NCBI GenBank assembly: GCA_023228025.1
Contig: JALOCD010000084.1
Location: 1-18,980, forward strand
DNA length: 18,980 bases
Source of the DNA: Prolixibacteraceae bacterium
GTDB taxonomy: Bacteria; Bacteroidota; Bacteroidia; Bacteroidales; Prolixibacteraceae
Direction: 5' to 3'
In this document: one piece after another, positions 15,135 through 18,980 of the stretch
How positions within the stretch are numbered: position 1 is the stretch's first letter
Layout: each line of letters begins with the position of its first letter
Program-made: the position numbers and the translations under genes
The notes under the pieces: generated by a model
Told to the model about the DNA's origin: nothing
The model's input: only the letters and a program-made list of their open reading frames with translations
Databases searched by the model: none

Positions 15135-15161
15135 AATATGTTAACAGATTAATATGTTAAC
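15135..15161. repeat. Two 11-bp direct repeats just upstream of tig
   Basis: AATATGTTAAC occurs at 15135-15145 and again at 15151-15161, a 16-bp period, ending 15 bp before the tig ATG. This position would suit a regulatory protein or untranslated-leader signal. A weak -7-like TAAATTTA lies at 15119-15126. Confidence 0.6.
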
Positions 15162-15176
15162 TAACACAACAATCGT

Positions 15177-16532
15177 ATGAACATTTCCAGAACAAACACC
15201 GATGAGCTGAATGCAGTGGTAAAAATCTCCATTGAAAAGGGCGATTACGAAGCAACAGTGAACGAGACGCTGAAAGATTACCGTAAAAAAGCCAACATGC
15301 CCGGCTTCCGCAAAGGAATGGTACCCGCAGGACTGATCAAAAAGATGTATGGCAAGGCTGTTCTTGCCGAAGAGATCAACAAGATGCTGAGCAGCCAACT
15401 CACCAAATTCATCCACGACGAAAACCTTCAGATTCTTGGAGAACCCCTACCAAACGAGACGGAACAAAAACCCCTCAATTTCGATACAGATGAGACTTTT
15501 GAATTTGTTTTTGACCTGGGTCTCTCTCCGGTGATTGATATCGACTTCAAGAAGGTTGGTAAACTGCCATATTATGAGATTATTATCGACGAGGTGATGA
15601 TCAACAACCAGGTTGAGGCATTTCAGAACCGGTTCGGCAGTTATGTGGATGCTGAAAAATCGACCGAAAAGGACAACCTGATTGGCAGCATCAAACAGCT
15701 AGACGAAAACGGAGCTGTACTGGAAGGCGGAATCACGGTAGAAGAGGCAACAATATCCATACAAATGGTAAAAGCCAAGAAATCTAAAACTGCGCTTCTG
15801 GACAAGGTCGCCGGTGATTTGGTAAAGTTTAATCCAAAGGCAGCCTTTGCAAACGACCATTATCTAAAACAAGTACTGAAGATAGATAATGCACAGGCAG
15901 AGGCGCTTACTTCAGATTTCGAACTCACAGTCTCCAAAGTAAACACCTTTGTTCCAGCCGAGCTCAACGAAGAGATGTTCCAAAAATCATTGGGTGGGGT
16001 GACAGATGTTACCACGATCGAACTGTTCAGGGAAAAAATTGCAGAAGACCTAAAAGCCAATTTGAGCTACTCTTCCGAATACCGTTTTCTGGTAGATACC
16101 AAGGAAACGCTTGTTAATTATGTTGGAATGAAATTGCCGGAAGAGTTTCTGAAAAGATGGCTCGTATACTCAAATGAGAAGATTACCAAAGAGCAGGTTG
16201 AGGAGGAGTTCCCCCATTTTGTGAAAGACCTGGAATGGACGCTGATCAAAAACCGTTTATCGAAAGATAATCAAATACAGGTAAGTGAGGCAGATGTAGT
16301 TGCTTTAGCCAGGGAGACCGCCCTGATGCAATTCCGTCAGTATGGCATGTTTAATGTGCCGGATGAATACCTTGACAACTACGCTAAATCCATCCTGAAA
16401 AACGAAGAAGAGCGCCACCGTCTGATTGAAAAGAAATCGGAAAGCCTTGTACTTGAGTTCATCAAAGTAAATGCACAGTTGGCTGTTAAATCCGTTTCTC
16501 AGAAAGCTTTCGACGACCTTTTTGAAAAATAG
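15177..16532 (+). CDS. tig: Trigger factor, ribosome-associated chaperone
   Basis: Trigger factor binds the ribosome at the exit tunnel and shelters nascent chains. The 451-residue length is usual for Bacteroidota (E. coli 432). The ribosome-binding loop GFRKGMVP is at 43-50. The N-terminal domain (1-115) is well conserved. The middle region (about 150-240) is where the FKBP-type prolyl isomerase domain normally sits, but it is hard to match by eye, so isomerase activity is uncertain. The C-terminal helical chaperone arms (about 245-445) contain KLPEEFLKRWL and a charged EEERHRLIEKKSE stretch. It is followed by clpP and clpX, the classical arrangement. There is no Shine-Dalgarno. Confidence 0.93.
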   Translation: MNISRTNTDELNAVVKISIEKGDYEATVNETLKDYRKKANMPGFRKGMVPAGLIKKMYGKAVLAEEINKMLSSQLTKFIHDENLQILGEPLPNETEQKPLNFDTDETFEFVFDLGLSPVIDIDFKKVGKLPYYEIIIDEVMINNQVEAFQNRFGSYVDAEKSTEKDNLIGSIKQLDENGAVLEGGITVEEATISIQMVKAKKSKTALLDKVAGDLVKFNPKAAFANDHYLKQVLKIDNAQAEALTSDFELTVSKVNTFVPAELNEEMFQKSLGGVTDVTTIELFREKIAEDLKANLSYSSEYRFLVDTKETLVNYVGMKLPEEFLKRWLVYSNEKITKEQVEEEFPHFVKDLEWTLIKNRLSKDNQIQVSEADVVALARETALMQFRQYGMFNVPDEYLDNYAKSILKNEEERHRLIEKKSESLVLEFIKVNAQLAVKSVSQKAFDDLFEK

Positions 16533-16587
16533 CATCCCAATTCGATGAGATTATCTCACCGAAGAATAATTGGAAGGGGTATTTTAG

Positions 16588-16595
16588 TAACTTTG
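16588..16595 (+). promoter_or_regulatory. Candidate -7 element for clpPX
   Basis: TAACTTTG matches TAnnTTTG and overlaps the left arm of the hairpin that follows. A TTG at 16570-16572 is only 15 bp upstream, short for a -33 element, so the assignment is tentative. Confidence 0.35.
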
Positions 16596-16654
16596 TGAAT
16601 CGAACCTTTAATTTTGATGACAAGAATAAAGGTTCGATTTTTACAAAGTTTTTT
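16589..16654 (+). terminator. Long hairpin between tig and clpP
   Basis: A 13-bp inner stem (16598-16610 with 16627-16639) and an 8-bp outer stem (AACTTTGT 16589-16596 with ACAAAGTT 16643-16650) are joined by a small bulge around a 16-nt loop, and a T-run follows (16649-16654). It fits a tig terminator, yet it ends only 20 bp before the clpP ATG and overlaps a promoter-like element, so it may also control clpP expression. Confidence 0.7.
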
Positions 16655-16674
16655 CATTTTAAAATCTTTTTATC

Positions 16675-17355
16675 ATGAGCCTACCAAGTGACGAATTTCG
16701 CAAATTTGCAACCAAGCAGATGGGGATCAGTAGTTTATCCCTTCATAAATTTCAATCTATCCACGCCAGTTATATCTCCCCGACCATCATCGAGGAGCGT
16801 CAGATGAACATTGCCCAAATGGATGTTTTCTCCCGCTTAATGATGGACAGGATTATCTTTCTGGGCGTTGCGATCGATGATGATGTGGCTAATATCATTC
16901 AGGCACAGCTCCTCTTTCTCGAATCGTCAGACCCGGGTAAAGACATCCAGATCTATTTCAATTCACCCGGAGGTTCGGTACACGCAGGGTTGGGAATTTA
17001 CGATACCATGCAATACATCAATTGCAACATCGCCACGATATGTACCGGCATGGCCGCCTCCATGGCTGCCGTGCTGATGACAGCCGGTGAAAAAGGGAAG
17101 CGCTCCGCACTGAAGCATTCCCGGATCATGATCCACCAACCGATGGGAGGGGCACAGGGGCAGGCCTCAGATATCGAAATTACGGCCAGGGAGATCATGA
17201 AGCTGAAACGTGAACTATATGAAATCATTGCTTTGCATTCAGGACAGCCCCTCGAGAAGGTGGAGAAGGATTCAGACAGGGACTATTGGATGACGGCCGA
17301 AGAAGCCAAGGCATATGGCATGATTGACGAAATTCTGATTCGTCAGAAAAAATAG
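16675..17355 (+). CDS. clpP: ATP-dependent Clp protease proteolytic subunit ClpP
   Basis: ClpP forms the tetradecameric serine protease chamber that degrades proteins unfolded by ClpX. The 226-residue protein has the full triad: S129 in GMAASMA, H154 in MIHQPMGG and D203 in DRDYW. Also visible are YFNSPGGSVHAGLGIYDTM (94-112) and the handle region RELYEIIALHSG. The N-terminal 30 residues probably include a propeptide removed by self-cleavage, as in E. coli. It lies between tig and clpX; the 30-bp gap to clpX indicates an operon. Confidence 0.97.
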   Translation: MSLPSDEFRKFATKQMGISSLSLHKFQSIHASYISPTIIEERQMNIAQMDVFSRLMMDRIIFLGVAIDDDVANIIQAQLLFLESSDPGKDIQIYFNSPGGSVHAGLGIYDTMQYINCNIATICTGMAASMAAVLMTAGEKGKRSALKHSRIMIHQPMGGAQGQASDIEITAREIMKLKRELYEIIALHSGQPLEKVEKDSDRDYWMTAEEAKAYGMIDEILIRQKK

Positions 17356-17385
17356 GCAGGCTTTTATTTGACTTATTAATAGAGG

Positions 17386-18609
17386 ATGAAGAAAGTAGAC
17401 AGATGTTCGTTTTGCGGACGGGAGAAAAAGGATGTTCAGTTGCTCATTGCGGGTATGGAGGGCCATATCTGTGAGAATTGTATTGAACAGGCCCATTCGA
17501 TCGTCGAAGAGGAGTTCAAGAAAAATGAAGGCTTTGACCTGAAGGGGGTCGAATTAAAAAAACCCCGGGAGATCAAGGCTTTTCTTGATCAATATGTAAT
17601 TGGACAAGACGATGCCAAAAGAATTCTTTCGGTTGCTGTTTACAACCATTACAAAAGACTGAACCAAAAGATCACCGAAGATGGTACGGAGATTGAAAAA
17701 TCAAACATCATCCTGGTGGGACCAACCGGAACAGGAAAAACATTGCTGGCCAAAACAATCGCCCGAATGTTGCATGTTCCTTTTACCATTGTGGATGCGA
17801 CTGTACTGACAGAAGCGGGATATGTAGGTGAGGATATTGAAAGTCTGCTTACCCGGTTGCTTCAGGCTGCCGATTACAACGTAGAGGCTGCTGAGCGTGG
17901 CATCGTATTCATTGACGAAATAGATAAAATTGCCCGGAAAGGGGACAATCCATCTATTACCAGGGATGTTTCGGGCGAAGGGGTGCAGCAGGGATTGCTG
18001 AAACTGCTTGAGGGAGCGATCGTGAATGTGCCGCCACAAGGGGGAAGAAAACATCCTGAGCAAAAGATGATACCGGTTGACACAAAGAATATTCTGTTTG
18101 TCTGTGGAGGAGCCTTCGAAGGGATCGAAAGGAAGATCGGCCTAAGGCTAAATACGAAAGTGGTTGGTTACAAAGCCATCGCTGAACATGGAAAGATCGA
18201 CAGGGACCATCTGCTACAGTATGTCTCACCTCAGGATTTACGCGCCTTCGGGTTGATTCCTGAAATAGTGGGCCGCTTGCCGGTACTTACCTATCTCGTT
18301 CCGCTCGACAGGGATTCGTTGCGCAGAATTTTGACTGAACCCAGGAATTCGATCATCAAACAGTACCACAAACTGTTCGAGATGGATGGGATCAAACTGG
18401 AGTTTAAGGATGAAACGCTTGATGTGATTGTCGACAAGGCCATCGAATTTAAACTGGGTGCACGTGGATTGAGGTCCATTTGCGAAACGATCATGATTGA
18501 TGCCATGTTCGATATGCCTTCGGAAGGAGGAACAAGCATGGTCATCACGCCGGAGTTTGCTTCAGAAAAAATCGAAAGAATCAGTACTTTGCGACTTCAG
18601 GCGGGTTAA
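17386..18609 (+). CDS. clpX: ATP-dependent Clp protease unfoldase ClpX
   Basis: ClpX is the AAA+ hexamer that recognises, unfolds and threads substrates into ClpP. The 407-residue protein has the N-terminal zinc-binding domain (C7, C10, C29, C32), Walker A GPTGTGKT (112-119), pore loop GYVG (145-148), Walker B IVFIDE (173-178) and sensor 2 GAR (358-360). The RKH pore motif is at 221-223. The ClpP-docking loop reads IGL (251-253), in keeping with the usual hydrophobic-G-hydrophobic motif. A weak GAGG precedes the ATG. It follows clpP by 30 bp. The next gene is a csp gene, not lon. Confidence 0.97.
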   Translation: MKKVDRCSFCGREKKDVQLLIAGMEGHICENCIEQAHSIVEEEFKKNEGFDLKGVELKKPREIKAFLDQYVIGQDDAKRILSVAVYNHYKRLNQKITEDGTEIEKSNIILVGPTGTGKTLLAKTIARMLHVPFTIVDATVLTEAGYVGEDIESLLTRLLQAADYNVEAAERGIVFIDEIDKIARKGDNPSITRDVSGEGVQQGLLKLLEGAIVNVPPQGGRKHPEQKMIPVDTKNILFVCGGAFEGIERKIGLRLNTKVVGYKAIAEHGKIDRDHLLQYVSPQDLRAFGLIPEIVGRLPVLTYLVPLDRDSLRRILTEPRNSIIKQYHKLFEMDGIKLEFKDETLDVIVDKAIEFKLGARGLRSICETIMIDAMFDMPSEGGTSMVITPEFASEKIERISTLRLQAG

Positions 18610-18629
18610 CGTATTGTGATAAATATTAT

Positions 18630-18637
18630 TACCTTTG
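18630..18637 (+). promoter_or_regulatory. Candidate -7 element for the cold-shock gene
   Basis: TACCTTTG matches TAnnTTTG about 25 bp before the ATG at 18663. No clear TTTG lies at the preferred spacing. It would give the csp gene its own short transcript, ended by the downstream hairpin. Confidence 0.45.
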
Positions 18638-18662
18638 AGACGAATTAAAATTATTATATCAA

Positions 18663-18854
18663 ATGAGTAAAGGAATTGTCAAATTCTTTAATGTAACAAA
18701 AGGATTTGGGTTTATCAAAGACGATGAGTCTCAAAATGAGTACTTTGTACACGTAACTGGCTTAATCGATCAAATTAAGGAAAACGACCACGTAACTTTC
18801 GAACTACAAGATGGAAGAAAAGGTCTTATCGCTGTAAACGTAAAACAAGCTTAA
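18663..18854 (+). CDS. Cold-shock domain protein (CspA family)
   Basis: A 63-residue single cold-shock domain, slightly shorter than the usual 65-70. It shows MSKGIVKFFN, RNP1 KGFGFI (13-18), and an RNP2 that reads YFVHV (27-31) where VFVHF is common. Aromatics F8, F9, F15, F17, Y27 and F28 supply the nucleic-acid-stacking face. Such proteins bind single-stranded RNA and melt secondary structure as chaperones; cold induction cannot be inferred here. It has its own terminator and probably its own promoter. Confidence 0.92.
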   Translation: MSKGIVKFFNVTKGFGFIKDDESQNEYFVHVTGLIDQIKENDHVTFELQDGRKGLIAVNVKQA

Positions 18855-18872
18855 ATAAAGCAAGTTTCGAAC

Positions 18873-18912
18873 AAAAAAAAGAGGGCGTCTAAAAAGGATG
18901 CCCTCTTTTTTT
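18873..18912. terminator. Strong intrinsic terminator after the csp gene
   Basis: GAGGGCGTC (18881-18889) pairs with GATGCCCTC (18897-18905), with one G-T wobble. It is flanked by eight A on the left and seven T on the right, so it could work in both directions. Beyond it, to the window end, the DNA is AT-rich with no gene seen. Confidence 0.9.
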
Positions 18913-18980
18913 GCAAAATAATTCAGGTTTATGTTAGATAATATTATAAAATATTTGGATATTACATTGAATATGTGTAT

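Noticed and set aside
14870..15136. An 88-codon reverse-strand open frame containing GRRDSNPHASRHQILSL
   Set aside because: It is the antisense of tRNA-Leu. This peptide is a well-known false protein produced by reading across tRNA genes.

Overview
The window looks like core chromosome of a Bacteroidota (Bacteroidetes) bacterium. I do not name a genus. Supporting signs are TAnnTTTG-type -7 promoter elements in front of several genes, one with an upstream TTTG at the expected spacing; almost no Shine-Dalgarno sequences; a DUF4783 gene; a RecQ of about 728 residues with an acidic tail; a trigger factor of about 450 residues; and short tandem repeats filling the ends of genes.

Layout. The window opens with the 3' end of a four-cluster [4Fe-4S] polyferredoxin (1-531), followed by a short minisatellite. 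A reverse-strand URO-D-superfamily protein stands alone (644-1708). A 341-bp gap then leads to a small antitoxin/PIN toxin pair with a near-consensus promoter (2050-2674). The ribD gene (reverse) and prmC (forward) diverge from one CATG at 3832-3835, so their start codons overlap. prmC converges on a reverse-strand DUF4783-yihY pair across a repeat-filled 121-bp gap. rlmH (6316-6789) overlaps by 8 bp a very large multi-membrane NtrY-like histidine kinase (6782-10459), whose last codons overlap tail-to-tail with reverse-strand recQ (10431-12617).

A 428-bp intergenic region between the divergent recQ and tatC holds a perfect 38-bp palindrome and is the most structured non-coding stretch here. 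tatC (13046-13912) is followed by a 37-bp imperfect inverted repeat and then lptB (14073-14849), whose stop codon lies inside a hairpin. Next come tRNA-Leu(UAG) with its own terminator, tig, clpP, clpX and a small cold-shock protein gene with a strong terminator.

Functional themes. tig-clpP-clpX is the familiar nascent-chain folding and proteolysis cluster; lon is not next, a csp gene is. TatC and LptB belong to envelope export (folded proteins and LPS). PrmC and RlmH modify the translation machinery. RibD makes riboflavin precursors. I found no prophage, CRISPR array, insertion sequence or clear defence island. The possibly undescribed signals are mostly non-coding: the palindromic tatC leader with competing pairings, the ribD/prmC shared start, the gene-end repeats, and a hairpin overlapping the probable clpP promoter. 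The protein-level oddities are the orphan giant kinase and the URO-D-like protein.
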